DNA of 42,670 nucleotides from JBAVQS01 sp049694275 (GCA_049694275.1 JBAVQS010000404.1:1-42670), one strand, 5' to 3'; counted from the first letter of the stretch, positions 8,976 to 17,548 are shown. Notes: a model not told the origin generated them from the letters alone. Translations and numbers: made by a program.

Positions 8976-9476
8976 TTACCGTGTAGGCGATTCCTCTCCC
9001 GCTAGCGCCAGAGCGCTACGGTAGAGCCTTTCGCTAACGTAGAAGCCGGCTCTTTGTCGCAGTTCGTCTAATTGTGGCCGTACGCTCACAAGCCTGCCTT
9101 TTGACTTGCTTTCAATGAGAATGCCGATCACCCCCACCACTTCCAGTTCCAGCCGCTGTGCAGCATGTCTCCCTTCACGTTCGTCAAGGAGAACCAGGTC
9201 AGCGTTCATTTCCAGTGCGAGTGCAATTGCTTCTGCTTCACCGCGGTCCAAATCTCGCTGTAGTGCTGCAACCAAGCTTTTGTTTTGCACAACCTGTCTG
9301 TGAATCCAATGCGCGCTCGCGACTTGATCATAGCCGGGCCAGCGCTTGCCCCCGGCTTGCAATTCATCCCATACCGCATTCGGTATATAGAGGGTTTCAT
9401 ACAATTGGCCCAAGAGCGCAAATTGCCCAATTGCAGCAAGATTCGTTAGCGGTGAAGTGTTACTGACGACAATCAC
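8976..9476 (-). CDS. PIN-domain (DUF3368) toxin nuclease
   Basis: 166-residue VapC-like PIN ribonuclease of the DUF3368 type. It opens with the first acidic-site region as IVVSNTSPLTNL; in this family the leading Asp of classical PIN domains (VVDTS) is often replaced, here by Asn6 (VVSNTSP). The central acidic block RGEAEAIALALE and the later LVLLDEREGR supply the remaining metal-binding acids. The GTG start overlaps the antitoxin stop by 4 bases (GTGA, 9473-9476), so the pair is translationally coupled. The gene ends in the island's flank. The toxin is expected to cleave RNA when free of its antitoxin; the target cannot be told from sequence. Confidence 0.88.
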   Translation of the reverse strand: MIVVSNTSPLTNLAAIGQFALLGQLYETLYIPNAVWDELQAGGKRWPGYDQVASAHWIHRQVVQNKSLVAALQRDLDRGEAEAIALALEMNADLVLLDEREGRHAAQRLELEVVGVIGILIESKSKGRLVSVRPQLDELRQRAGFYVSERLYRSALALAGEESPTR

Positions 9477-9730
9477 AGGCGTCCCATCCGACGTAGAGTC
9501 GCAACATCTTCTTCCAGTTCAGTCTCACCGTAATGCGGTGAGATGTGTCTGGCCGTGAGCAACTGTCTGAATTCCCATAAAGAGAGATTCGCCAGTTCAT
9601 GTGCCTTGCCGATGCCGAGCCGTCCTTCGGCATAGAGGTGGACCGCCAGATCAACACGCAGTTCGTCCAGGGTCAGACGCGCTGAATCCAGAACATCCTG
9701 CGGAATTTCGAGCATGATCGGAGTACTCAT
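9473..9730 (-). CDS. UPF0175 family antitoxin
   Basis: 85-residue small helical protein of the UPF0175 family, which partners DUF3368 PIN toxins. The family pattern is visible: a beta start (IMLEIPQDVLDS), the helical block LAVHLYAEGRLGIGKAHELANLSLWEFRQLL (a helix-turn-helix-like segment), and a short C-terminal helix. The start ATG is preceded by AAGGA with good spacing. It is the first gene of a two-gene operon with the PIN toxin and probably binds both its own promoter and the toxin. Confidence 0.88.
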   Translation of the reverse strand: MSTPIMLEIPQDVLDSARLTLDELRVDLAVHLYAEGRLGIGKAHELANLSLWEFRQLLTARHISPHYGETELEEDVATLRRMGRL

Positions 9731-9746
9731 TCTTTATCCTTGCCAA

Positions 9747-9780
9747 ACAGGGGCAGCTAATCCCAAGCTGCCCCCGTTTT
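9747..9780 (-). terminator. Terminator downstream of PEP carboxykinase
   Basis: Stem GGGGCAGCT (9750-9758) with AGCTGCCCC (9766-9774), 7-base loop, with short T-runs on both outer sides. It separates pckA from the toxin-antitoxin operon, which lies in the same direction. Confidence 0.75.
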
Positions 9781-9810
9781 CATACGATTGCTTGACCGCT
9801 GCCTGCTATT

Positions 9811-11406
9811 TTAACCCACTTTTGGCCCTGCCGCCAACACTTCCGGCGGCACAATGTCCTTGAACTGTTCAAAGTTCTTGACAAACATCTGCGCCAGCTT
9901 GTTCGCCTGCGCATCGTAGGCCGCCGGGTCCGTCCAGGTGTTGCGGGGTTTCAAGACTTCGGGGGGCACCCCCGGGCATTCCAGCGGCACGTGCACACCA
10001 AAGATTGGGTCCGGCTCGGTGGGTACATTGTTCAGCGCTCCATCCAGCGCCGCATGGACCATCGCTCGGGTGTACGCAATCTTCATGCGCTGGCCGACGC
10101 TGTAGGGTCCGCCGCTCCAGCCCGTATTTACCAGCCAGACTTGCGCCTGGTTTTTCTCAACCCTTTCGCCCAACATGCGCGAATAGACGCTCGGGTGCAA
10201 GGGAAGGAAAGGGGAGCCAAAGCAGGTGCTAAAGTTGGGCTGGGGCTCGGTCACACCGCGCTCGGTCCCTGCCAGCTTGGCGGTATATCCGGACAAAAAG
10301 TGATAGCGCGCTTGCGGGATCGTCAGCCTGGAAATGGGAGGCATGACGCCAAAGGCATCGGCGGTCAAAAAGATCACGTTGCTCGGCTGTCCCGCCATGC
10401 CCGTCTCGGAAGCATTCCGGATAAAGCGCAGGGGATATGAAGCGCGTGTATTCTCCGTGATGGACTCGTCGTCCAGGTCGAGGGTGCGGGTCTCAGGATC
10501 GATAACCACGTTTTCGAGCACGGTACCAAACATCTGTGTTGTTGCGTAAATATCCGGCTCGGCTTCCGGGGAGAGGCGAATCACTTTCGCGTAGCAGCCA
10601 CCCTCGAAATTGAATACGCCGTGATCACTCCAGCCGTGCTCGTCGTCGCCGATCAGTATGCGGGCGGGATCGGCCGAAAGGGTCGTTTTGCCAGTGCCGG
10701 AGAGGCCGAAAAAGATGGCAACATCGCCCTGCGCTCCAACATTGGCAGAGCAGTGCATCGGAAAGACGTTCTGTAATGGCAGGACATAATTGAGATAGGT
10801 AAAGACCGATTTCTTGATCTCGCCGGCGTAGTTAGTCCCGCCAATTAAAACGATGCGCTCGGCAAAGTTGACGAGAATAAAGGTCTCCGTGCGGGTACCA
10901 TCCTGCGCGGGGATGGCGTGAAAGCTGGGGATCGAAATGACGGTAAAGCCGGTTCCTGGCTCGTGGCGTGTTCCGGCGGCGGCGGGCAGGAACATGTTGC
11001 GCGCGAACAGGCTGTGCCATGCCCGTTCGGTGATGATTCGCACAGGCAAGCGGTATAGGGGATCGGCGCCGGCGTACAAATCTTGCACAAAGAGATCGAT
11101 CTTGCCCATATATTCCCACATGCGCTTGCGGAGGCCCTCAAAGTGCTCTGCCGAGATGGGGCGATTTACCTTGCCCCACCAGATGCGCGAGTCGCTCGAG
11201 GATTCTTGAACGATGAATTTGTCGTTGGGGGAACGGCCGGTGTGAGGTGCGGTTACCGCGTCGATGGGACCATCGGCGGCAAGTTGGGCCTCGCCGCGCC
11301 GGAGCGCCTGTTCGTAAAGCGCCGGTGTGGCCAGGTTCCAAAAGACGTGGCCGTCCGTGTGGAGCCCCAGAGCTTCAAGCCCGGGTTCGATCAAAATTGC
11401 AGCCAT
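9811..11406 (-). CDS. pckA: Phosphoenolpyruvate carboxykinase (ATP)
   Basis: Cytosolic enzyme interconverting oxaloacetate + ATP with phosphoenolpyruvate + CO2 + ADP; it connects the TCA cycle to gluconeogenesis. 531 residues, the usual length of the ATP-dependent class. Motifs seen: substrate loop TGRSPNDKFIV, RIITERAWHSLFARN, the signature GGTNYAGEIKKSVFT, the P-loop GLSGTGKTTLSADP (about 235-245), the metal-binding IGDDEHGWSD and ENTRASYPL. The ATG is preceded by GAGGAG. It is transcribed away from citrate synthase, from an extended -10 promoter, and followed by a terminator, so it is probably monocistronic. Confidence 0.97.
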   Translation of the reverse strand: MAAILIEPGLEALGLHTDGHVFWNLATPALYEQALRRGEAQLAADGPIDAVTAPHTGRSPNDKFIVQESSSDSRIWWGKVNRPISAEHFEGLRKRMWEYMGKIDLFVQDLYAGADPLYRLPVRIITERAWHSLFARNMFLPAAAGTRHEPGTGFTVISIPSFHAIPAQDGTRTETFILVNFAERIVLIGGTNYAGEIKKSVFTYLNYVLPLQNVFPMHCSANVGAQGDVAIFFGLSGTGKTTLSADPARILIGDDEHGWSDHGVFNFEGGCYAKVIRLSPEAEPDIYATTQMFGTVLENVVIDPETRTLDLDDESITENTRASYPLRFIRNASETGMAGQPSNVIFLTADAFGVMPPISRLTIPQARYHFLSGYTAKLAGTERGVTEPQPNFSTCFGSPFLPLHPSVYSRMLGERVEKNQAQVWLVNTGWSGGPYSVGQRMKIAYTRAMVHAALDGALNNVPTEPDPIFGVHVPLECPGVPPEVLKPRNTWTDPAAYDAQANKLAQMFVKNFEQFKDIVPPEVLAAGPKVG

Positions 11407-11523
11407 GGTATTCTCCTCGCACGCTGCCCAAGCCCTGTGTGCGTGATCACCCGATCGCCCAAAAGTAACTGCTCAGAGTCTGGAGCGGCGCTGCACTGAC
11501 TCGTTGCCAATTATTTGTGCATT

Positions 11524-11552
11524 ATTATAGCACCAAGTGGACTGTTACGTGA
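11524..11552 (-). promoter_or_regulatory. Extended -10 promoter of pckA
   Basis: On the minus strand TGCTATAAT, with TATAAT at 11524-11529, preceded after 18 bases by TTCACG. The predicted leader is about 110 bases. The 13-mer TTGGTGCTATAAT is identical to that at 2-14 upstream of the amylopullulanase. Confidence 0.65.
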
Positions 11553-11608
11553 ATTTTGGCGCAATTCCAAAAGGGGGACGGCGACGCCATCGCGGTGCAT
11601 TCGTTGTG

Positions 11609-11636
11609 TTGACATCGTGCATGAAGGGAATATAAT
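11609..11636 (+). promoter_or_regulatory. Promoter of citrate synthase
   Basis: TTGACA at 11609-11614, 16-base spacer, TATAAT at 11631-11636: a near-consensus housekeeping promoter. The start codon follows at 11693. Confidence 0.85.
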
Positions 11637-11692
11637 TCTAGCGGATCACTTGTCGGTTTCACTTTATCTCTAACGATGGAGTTTGTAGTAAA

Positions 11693-12829
11693 ATGACCAT
11701 GCCACCCAACGTCAGCGTAGCGAAAGGGCTGGAAGGCGTCGTCGCCGAAGCCACCCGACTTTCTGATGTGCAGGGACAAGTCGGTCGTCTTCTCTACCGC
11801 GGCTATGATATTAATGACCTGGCCGCGCACTCGACTTTTGAAGAAACGGTTTATCTCCTCTGGTTTGGCGCTCTCCCGACTCTATCCCAACTCGATTCGT
11901 TTTGCCAGGAACTGACGGCGGCGCGTGCGTTACCGGATGGCATGGTCGACCAGATGAAGCTGTGGCCTGCCGCGTCAACCCCGATGGGCGTTCTCCAGGC
12001 TGCCGTCGCCTCGCTCGGGCTCTATGATCCGAAGCGAAATGACGATTCTGAGCGCGCACGACATGAAACGGCTATCAAGCTCACAGCCCAGATGGCGACG
12101 ATTACCACCACCTGGAATTCGATTCGCACTGGTCAGGCGTCGGTAGCTCCGCGGGGCGATCTGGGTCATGCTGCGAACTTTCTCTATATGCTGACCGGCC
12201 AGGCCCCGACACAGGAATCCGCGCATATTCTTGACGTTGCTTTAATTTTGCACGCCGATCATGGATTGAACGCCTCGACTTTTGTCGCGCGCTCCATCGC
12301 CTCGACGCTCAGCGACATGTATTCTGCAATCACCGGCGCGCTCGGCGCGCTGAAAGGCCCTCTGCACGGCGGGGCCAATGAGCAGGTGATGCGGATGCTG
12401 CTAGAGGTCGGCGACGTCGCGCAGGTCGAGCCGTATGTCAATGCACAATTGGAGCAAAAGAAAAAGCTCATGGGGTTCGGGCATCGCGTCTACAAAGCGG
12501 ATGACCCGCGGGCTCTCTTGCTCCGCCGGATCGCGGGCGAGATTGCTGAACATACCGGCAATCACAAGTGGTACGACATGCAGGAAAAGATGCGCGAGTT
12601 GATCACCGCAAAAAAGCCGCTCCCGGTGAACGTCGATTTCTATTCGGCGTCGGTCTATTACGCGCTCGGCATCCCGATCGATCTCTTTACGCCGATTTTT
12701 GCCGTCAGCCGGATCGCCGGCTGGACGGCGCACATTCTGGAGCAGTATGCCGACAATCGGATTGTGCGCCCGGATGCGCTCTATATCGGAGAACGCGACC
12801 TACAGTACGTTCCAATTGAAAAAAGATAA
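11693..12829 (+). CDS. gltA: Citrate synthase
   Basis: Condenses acetyl-CoA and oxaloacetate to citrate, the first TCA-cycle step. 378 residues, the short (dimeric, type I-like) length. The catalytic triad is readable: H225 in PLHGGANE, H264 in GFGHRVYK and D315 in VDFYSASVY. The N-terminal helix contains the usual YRGYDINDLA. The ATG at 11693 has GGAG 11 bases upstream; a second ATG two codons in is a possible alternative. It is divergent from pckA and followed by a terminator at 12981-13016, then mdh. A 2-methylcitrate synthase activity cannot be excluded from sequence alone, but the TCA neighbours favour citrate synthase. Confidence 0.96.
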   Translation: MTMPPNVSVAKGLEGVVAEATRLSDVQGQVGRLLYRGYDINDLAAHSTFEETVYLLWFGALPTLSQLDSFCQELTAARALPDGMVDQMKLWPAASTPMGVLQAAVASLGLYDPKRNDDSERARHETAIKLTAQMATITTTWNSIRTGQASVAPRGDLGHAANFLYMLTGQAPTQESAHILDVALILHADHGLNASTFVARSIASTLSDMYSAITGALGALKGPLHGGANEQVMRMLLEVGDVAQVEPYVNAQLEQKKKLMGFGHRVYKADDPRALLLRRIAGEIAEHTGNHKWYDMQEKMRELITAKKPLPVNVDFYSASVYYALGIPIDLFTPIFAVSRIAGWTAHILEQYADNRIVRPDALYIGERDLQYVPIEKR

Positions 12830-12980
12830 ATCGCAAAAAAGAGTTTATCTTGACGCCCGGGGATCGGCCAGCTGTCCCGCCTAAAGCTCCACATTGGGTC
12901 GATGTGGACCCGCTGTCTCCTGTCGCGTACCTGATCGGTACAAAATCTAACCAGGGGATCGTAACGGCCTCGACCAAAGG

Positions 12981-13016
12981 GCGAATGACGCACGACCTCA
13001 CGCATTCGCTCTTTTT
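12981..13016 (+). terminator. Terminator after citrate synthase
   Basis: Stem GCGAATG (12981-12987) with CATTCGC (13003-13009), followed by TCTTTTT. The loop is long (15 bases), so strength is uncertain. Confidence 0.6.
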
Positions 13017-13029
13017 AGCGTAGGGAGTA

Positions 13030-13058
13030 TTCACGATTTTCGAGATCCGGCTTATACG
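13030..13058 (+). promoter_or_regulatory. Probable promoter of mdh
   Basis: TTCACG at 13030-13035, 17-base spacer, TATACG at 13053-13058, between the preceding terminator and the ribosome site at about 13082. Confidence 0.45.
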
Positions 13059-13093
13059 CGGCTCTCTCAGAACACACTTACAGGAGAATACCC

Positions 13094-14038
13094 ATGCGAA
13101 AGAAAATCTCTGTCATCGGCGCAGGCAAGACCGGCGCAACTACCGCTCAGCGTCTCGCCGAGCGCAACTATGCCGACGTCGTCCTCTTCGACGTGATCGA
13201 AGGGTTGGCCGAAGGCGAAGCCCTTGACCTTTTGGAGGCTGGGCCGGTGCTGGGTTATGACAGTCAAGTGACGGGCGTAACGGTCAAGGATGGGGTCGGC
13301 TATGAAAAGCTGGCCGATTCGGATATTGTCATCATGACCGCCGGCATTGCCCGCAAGCCAGGCATGAGCCGCGACGACCTCGTTACGACCAACCAAAAAA
13401 TCATGCACGGTTGGGCGGAGGCGATTGCAAAATACGCGCCGAACACCATCCTCCTCGTTCTCTCAAACCCGGTCGATGCCATCACGCAGTACGCGGCGCA
13501 TGTCACGAAATTTCCCCGCGAGCGCATCATCGGCCAGGCGGGTGTCCTGGACAGCGCGCGATTCCGCACCTTTATTGCGATGGAACTGGGTGTCTCAGTC
13601 CAGAATGTGGATGCGTACGTCCTGGGTTCCCATGGTGACCTGATGGTGCCGCTGCCGCGCTATACGACTGTGGCGGGCGTCCCGGTGACAGAGTTGTTGT
13701 CTCAAGAGCGTCTGGACGCAATCGTCCAGCGGACACGCGATGGCGGCGCCGAGATTGTCAAGCTGCTCAAGACCGGCTCAGCCTTTTATGCACCGAGCGC
13801 CGCACTGGTGGATATGACCGACGCGATTGTGTATGACAAAAAGAAAATTCTCCCCTGTACCGTGCGCCTCGACGGCGAGTACGGCCTGAACGGCGTCTTT
13901 GCCGGCGTCCCGGTTCGTCTGGGCATCGGCGGCGCCGAGCAGATAGTTAGTTGGAAACTGAACGATCAGGAAATGGCCGCCCTCCAGAAATCGGCGAGTG
14001 CGGTTAAGGAATTGCTCAAGGTAATGGGAATCGCCTGA
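13094..14038 (+). CDS. mdh: Malate dehydrogenase (LDH-like type)
   Basis: NAD-dependent oxidation of malate to oxaloacetate. 314 residues. It has the Rossmann start ISVIGAGKTGATTAQ, the NAD-selective Asp at the end of strand two (VVLFD), the MDH-specific substrate arginines in ARKPGMSRDDL, VLSNPVDA, and the catalytic His in LGSHGDLMVP with its Asp/Arg partners in GVLDSARFR. The Arg instead of Gln in the mobile loop (ARKPGMSR) supports malate over lactate. The ATG has AGGAGA 6-11 bases upstream. It forms a TCA set with the neighbouring citrate synthase and isocitrate dehydrogenase genes. Confidence 0.96.
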   Translation: MRKKISVIGAGKTGATTAQRLAERNYADVVLFDVIEGLAEGEALDLLEAGPVLGYDSQVTGVTVKDGVGYEKLADSDIVIMTAGIARKPGMSRDDLVTTNQKIMHGWAEAIAKYAPNTILLVLSNPVDAITQYAAHVTKFPRERIIGQAGVLDSARFRTFIAMELGVSVQNVDAYVLGSHGDLMVPLPRYTTVAGVPVTELLSQERLDAIVQRTRDGGAEIVKLLKTGSAFYAPSAALVDMTDAIVYDKKKILPCTVRLDGEYGLNGVFAGVPVRLGIGGAEQIVSWKLNDQEMAALQKSASAVKELLKVMGIA

Positions 14039-14053
14039 GTTAGAGAGTGAGAA

Positions 14054-14110
14054 GGTTAGAGAGTTAGAAAGTTGTAAGACGAGCCTGGACAACTTTCTAA
14101 CTCTCTAACC
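14054..14110. repeat. Perfect 22-bp inverted repeat between mdh and the M16 genes
   Basis: Arms 14054-14075 and 14089-14110 are exact reverse complements, with a 13-base loop. The left arm is also half of a tandem: the GTTAGAGAGTGAGAA copy at 14038-14052 is echoed by GTTAGAGAGTTAGAA at 14055-14069. The structure begins 15 bases after the mdh stop and ends 8 bases before the M16 start codon. It has no T-tract, so it is either an mRNA-stabilising hairpin, a weak terminator, or a dispersed palindromic repeat. Confidence 0.9.
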
Positions 14111-14118
14111 GGTAAAGT

Positions 14119-15447
14119 ATGCCGGTACAAGAAACGATTTTTGATAATGGTCTGAAGGTGCTGACAGTCGAGATGCACAACGCGCCCGTCGCGACCTTTT
14201 GGGTTTGGTATCGCGTTGGCTCGCGCAACGAGTCGCTTGGAATCACCGGCGCCTCGCACTGGGTCGAGCACATGATGTTCAAGGGGACCGGGCGCCTGAA
14301 AAAGGGTGATATCTTCAAGTTGATTAGCCAGAACGGCGGCGTCAACAATGCGTTTACCTGGATGGACTATACGGCGTATTTTGAAACGCTGCCGAGCGAC
14401 CGCTTGGACCTTGCCATCCAGATCGAGTCTGATCGCATGGTCAATTCCGCTTTTGACCCGGAAGAGGTCGATTCCGAGCGCACAGTCATTATTTCAGAGC
14501 GCGAGGGACACGAGAACGATCCTGAGTTCTGGCTGGCGGAAGAGGTGCAAGCAACTGCATTCAAAGTTCACCCCTACCACCATGATACGATTGGGTGGAA
14601 AGCCGACCTGTTGCGTATGACGCGCGACGATCTTTATAACCATTACCGCAAATATTATGTTCCCAACAACGCTATCGCGATTGCCGTCGGCGATTTTGAT
14701 ACCCCCGTACTGTTGGACAAACTCCGCGGGTCCTTTGGTAAAATCTCCAGAGGCGCGGACATCCCGCCGCTCCAGGTGGAAGAGCCGGCGCAGGAAGGGG
14801 AGCGGCGCGTCGTCGTGCGGCGCCCCGGTGCGAATGCGTATTTCCTTGCCGCTTTTCATGCGCCGCAGGCAACGGACCCCGACTTTTTCGCCTGCTTTAT
14901 GCTAGCCGGCGTTCTGAGCGGCAGTCCCTCGCTGGCCGCCGGCGGGCGGGCCAGTCCGGGGCGTTCGTCGCGTCTCTACCGGGCGCTGGTTGAAAAAGAG
15001 CTGGCCGCTTCCGTTTATGCCAGTTATCATCCGATGCTCGATCCGTATCTGTTCGAGGTCGAAGCCACGGTGCGTCACGGGGTTTCTATTGAGCGGGTCG
15101 AGCGGGCGATCTTGGCGGAGCTGGAGCGCATTGCGGCGCAGCCGATCAGCGACAATGAATATCACAAGGTGCTCAAGCAGACCCGCGCCCAGTATGTGTA
15201 TGCGGAGGATGGGGTCAGCAATCATGGGTATCGGCTGGGCATGTTGGATATGGTCGCTTCTTATCATATGTATGATACCTTCCTCGAAAACCTGGAAAAG
15301 GTGACTAAAGCAGATATCCAGCGCGTTGCTGCCCAATACCTCTCCGAGCGTAACCGTACCATCGGCTGGTTTATTCCGGCGGAAGAGCCTGTCATTGGTC
15401 GCGCGACGCGGGGCGCCGCGAAGCGGCATAATGGCCGGAAAAAGTAA
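14119..15447 (+). CDS. M16 family zinc peptidase, catalytic subunit
   Basis: 442-residue M16B peptidase (processing-peptidase-like). The inverted zinc motif HxxEH is present as HWVEH at residues 47-51, and a downstream glutamate segment (ERTVIISERE, about residues 120-130) supplies the third ligand. No signal peptide is visible, so it is probably cytoplasmic. A substrate-binding R/Y pair region near the C-terminus (about 290-320, SRLYRALVEKELA) is retained. The start lies 8 bases after a large hairpin and has no good ribosome site. The next gene is a catalytically dead paralogue, so the two probably form the heterodimer typical of M16B enzymes. Confidence 0.92.
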   Translation: MPVQETIFDNGLKVLTVEMHNAPVATFWVWYRVGSRNESLGITGASHWVEHMMFKGTGRLKKGDIFKLISQNGGVNNAFTWMDYTAYFETLPSDRLDLAIQIESDRMVNSAFDPEEVDSERTVIISEREGHENDPEFWLAEEVQATAFKVHPYHHDTIGWKADLLRMTRDDLYNHYRKYYVPNNAIAIAVGDFDTPVLLDKLRGSFGKISRGADIPPLQVEEPAQEGERRVVVRRPGANAYFLAAFHAPQATDPDFFACFMLAGVLSGSPSLAAGGRASPGRSSRLYRALVEKELAASVYASYHPMLDPYLFEVEATVRHGVSIERVERAILAELERIAAQPISDNEYHKVLKQTRAQYVYAEDGVSNHGYRLGMLDMVASYHMYDTFLENLEKVTKADIQRVAAQYLSERNRTIGWFIPAEEPVIGRATRGAAKRHNGRKK

Positions 15448-15486
15448 AAAGCGGGTTCCAATTCATCATTCGCAATCTAAAATTAA

Positions 15487-16764
15487 ATGACTGCTCCAAT
15501 TAGTCCTGAGAATATTACGCGTGTGGTGCTCGATAGCGGCCTGGTTGTGCTGGTCAAGGAGAACCACACCAATCCATCCATCTCGTTCCGCGGGCGGATG
15601 CGTGCGGGGGCCATGTATGATACCGATCAGACGGCCGGCCTTGCTCAATTTGCCGCGGCGGCGCTCAATCGCGGAACAAAAAAGTATACCTTCCAAAAGT
15701 TGAATGAGACTCTGGATCGAGTAGGGATGAGCTTTGGCGCAGGCGCCGGCGTTGATTATCTGGGCTTTAATGGCAAGTGTCTTCAAGAGGATCTTGACCT
15801 GTGGCTTGGGCTGGCTTCCGAGGTTCTTTTGCGCCCGACCTTTCCGGAACGTGAGGTGGACAAGCTGCGCGGCCAGTTTGTCACAAGCCTGCGTCGGGCC
15901 AAGCAGGATACCCGTTGGGTGGCTTCACAGCAGTTTCACAAACTGTGTTATCCATCCGGGCACCCCTATCACCGGATGGACGATGGGACCGAAGCGACGC
16001 TCAAGCGGCTAAACCCAGCCAACCTGGAGAAATTTCACAACCGCTTTTATCGTTCCGAAGGCGCGCTTTTGGTGGTGGTCGGCGATGTCACGGCAAAGGA
16101 TGTGATTGGCAAGATCGATAAACGCTTGCGCTGGAAGGTCACAGGGCGCCCGCCCGCGTTTGGGATTCCGTCTATACCACTTCGCACCGCGCCCGCGCGC
16201 AAGGATGTGCATATCCCCGGCAAGATCCAGTCCGATATCGTGATTGGCAATCCGGGCATTGCGCGGAACGACCCGGATTTCTACGCGCTGCGCGCGGCTG
16301 ACTTGATCTTTGGGCAGTTGGGCCTCTTTGGCCGGTTGGGCGAGGTTATCCGTGACAAGCTGGGGTTGGCATACTATGTCTATAGCAGCTTGAATGCTGG
16401 CGTCGGCGCCGGCCCGTGGTCAATCAATGCGGGAGTCAACCCGCGCAATATCGATCAGGCGGTGGAGGGGATCATTGTCGAGATCGACCGTTTGCGCACG
16501 CAAGGTATTACAGAGGATGAACTGGCGCACGGACAGGACTTTTTAACCGGGTCGCTCGCGCTCCGGCTCGAAACGAATGACGGCGTCGCTGCGACGCTTG
16601 CCGATATCGAGTTTTATGGCCTCGGGCTTGATTATATCGAGCGGTATCCGGGGATTATTCGTGGGCTCACGGTTGATCAGGTCCGCGCCGCCGTGGATCA
16701 GCACGCGCATCCCGAGACGGCTGTAACCGTCGTTGCGGGACCAATTGGCAAGGCAGCGGGTTAA
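15487..16764 (+). CDS. M16 family peptidase-like protein, non-catalytic subunit
   Basis: 425 residues, same fold as the preceding gene. At the place of HxxEH it reads LAQFAAAAL, so the zinc site is lost. The C-terminal half keeps the substrate-binding helices, with the glycine-rich LGLFGRLGEVIRDKLGLAYYVYSSLNAG. In heterodimeric M16B enzymes the inactive partner supplies substrate-binding arginine/tyrosine residues, and this gene fits that role. It begins 39 bases after the catalytic subunit and is probably cotranscribed. No ribosome site is evident before the ATG. Confidence 0.9.
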   Translation: MTAPISPENITRVVLDSGLVVLVKENHTNPSISFRGRMRAGAMYDTDQTAGLAQFAAAALNRGTKKYTFQKLNETLDRVGMSFGAGAGVDYLGFNGKCLQEDLDLWLGLASEVLLRPTFPEREVDKLRGQFVTSLRRAKQDTRWVASQQFHKLCYPSGHPYHRMDDGTEATLKRLNPANLEKFHNRFYRSEGALLVVVGDVTAKDVIGKIDKRLRWKVTGRPPAFGIPSIPLRTAPARKDVHIPGKIQSDIVIGNPGIARNDPDFYALRAADLIFGQLGLFGRLGEVIRDKLGLAYYVYSSLNAGVGAGPWSINAGVNPRNIDQAVEGIIVEIDRLRTQGITEDELAHGQDFLTGSLALRLETNDGVAATLADIEFYGLGLDYIERYPGIIRGLTVDQVRAAVDQHAHPETAVTVVAGPIGKAAG

Positions 16765-16827
16765 CCGCGTTCGGCAAATCGTCATCGACGATTTTGCAAG
16801 ACGCCCTAGTTATTTAAGGAGTGGAGT

Positions 16828-17391
16828 ATGGAAGGGATGATGGCGGATCAGATGTCGAGTGAGAACCAAGAGCAGGATGTATTGGAAGAGATGGAGCCGG
16901 GGGATGTTCGGGCTGAATCAGTAACCATCACGCAGGGCGGCGCACAAAACGTCGAAGCGCAGAGTGTGACCGTGAATCAGGGAGGCATTGCCCGCGTAGA
17001 TGCCGACGAAGTCTCGGTGCGCCAGGGGGGAATCGGTTACGCGCGTGCCGAAGCCATTGACGTGACCCAGGGCGGCGTGGTGATTGCCCAGGCGGAAGAG
17101 GTGACGATTATGGCTGGGGGGGCCGTCGGCGTTCTGGGCGGCGATGTCACTATCGACGCCGGTGGCGCTCAATGGGTGCTGGCGCGTAACAGCGTCGATA
17201 TCCAGCAGGGTGGCGCGTTCGTCGTCGCGGCCCCGACCGTTACCATGTCCAATTCCATTGCGGGGGTTGTGCTCTCGCGCAATGTGAATGGAAATATCCG
17301 AGTCCTGTTCGACACGCGGGCGGCAGTGGTGTTTGGAATTGCCGCCGGTATCGTGATCGGGATCATTCTTGCCGCACGCCGTAATAACTAG
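16828..17391 (+). CDS. Membrane-anchored protein of 15-residue beta-solenoid repeats
   Basis: 187 residues, function unknown. Residues about 31-151 consist of eight tandem 15-residue repeats of the form xVTIxQGGxxxVxAx (for example SVTITQGGAQNVEAQ, SVTVNQGGIARVDAD, EVSVRQGGIGYARAE), a pattern expected to wind into a beta-helix. A C-terminal transmembrane helix (about 165-183, AVVFGIAAGIVIGIILAA) ends in RRNN, and the N-terminus is acidic, without a signal peptide. This topology resembles cytoplasmic bactofilin-type solenoids that polymerise on membranes, but the sequence motif is not that of bactofilins. The start is supported by AAGGAG. It stands between the M16 pair and isocitrate dehydrogenase. 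Confidence 0.82.
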   Translation: MEGMMADQMSSENQEQDVLEEMEPGDVRAESVTITQGGAQNVEAQSVTVNQGGIARVDADEVSVRQGGIGYARAEAIDVTQGGVVIAQAEEVTIMAGGAVGVLGGDVTIDAGGAQWVLARNSVDIQQGGAFVVAAPTVTMSNSIAGVVLSRNVNGNIRVLFDTRAAVVFGIAAGIVIGIILAARRNN

Positions 17392-17548
17392 TCCGGTGAG
17401 GCGAATGGTCGCCCGGTTCTGCGCTCTCCTTTTGCGCGTTCGGGGGTGCGCTGTTGTAGTAGCACGTATGGCGGCGCATGGAGTGCCGGTGTTGTCGGGT
17501 TGCCAATAGTTAAGAATTATTCAAATCCAAATTTCAGGAGAAACAGTC

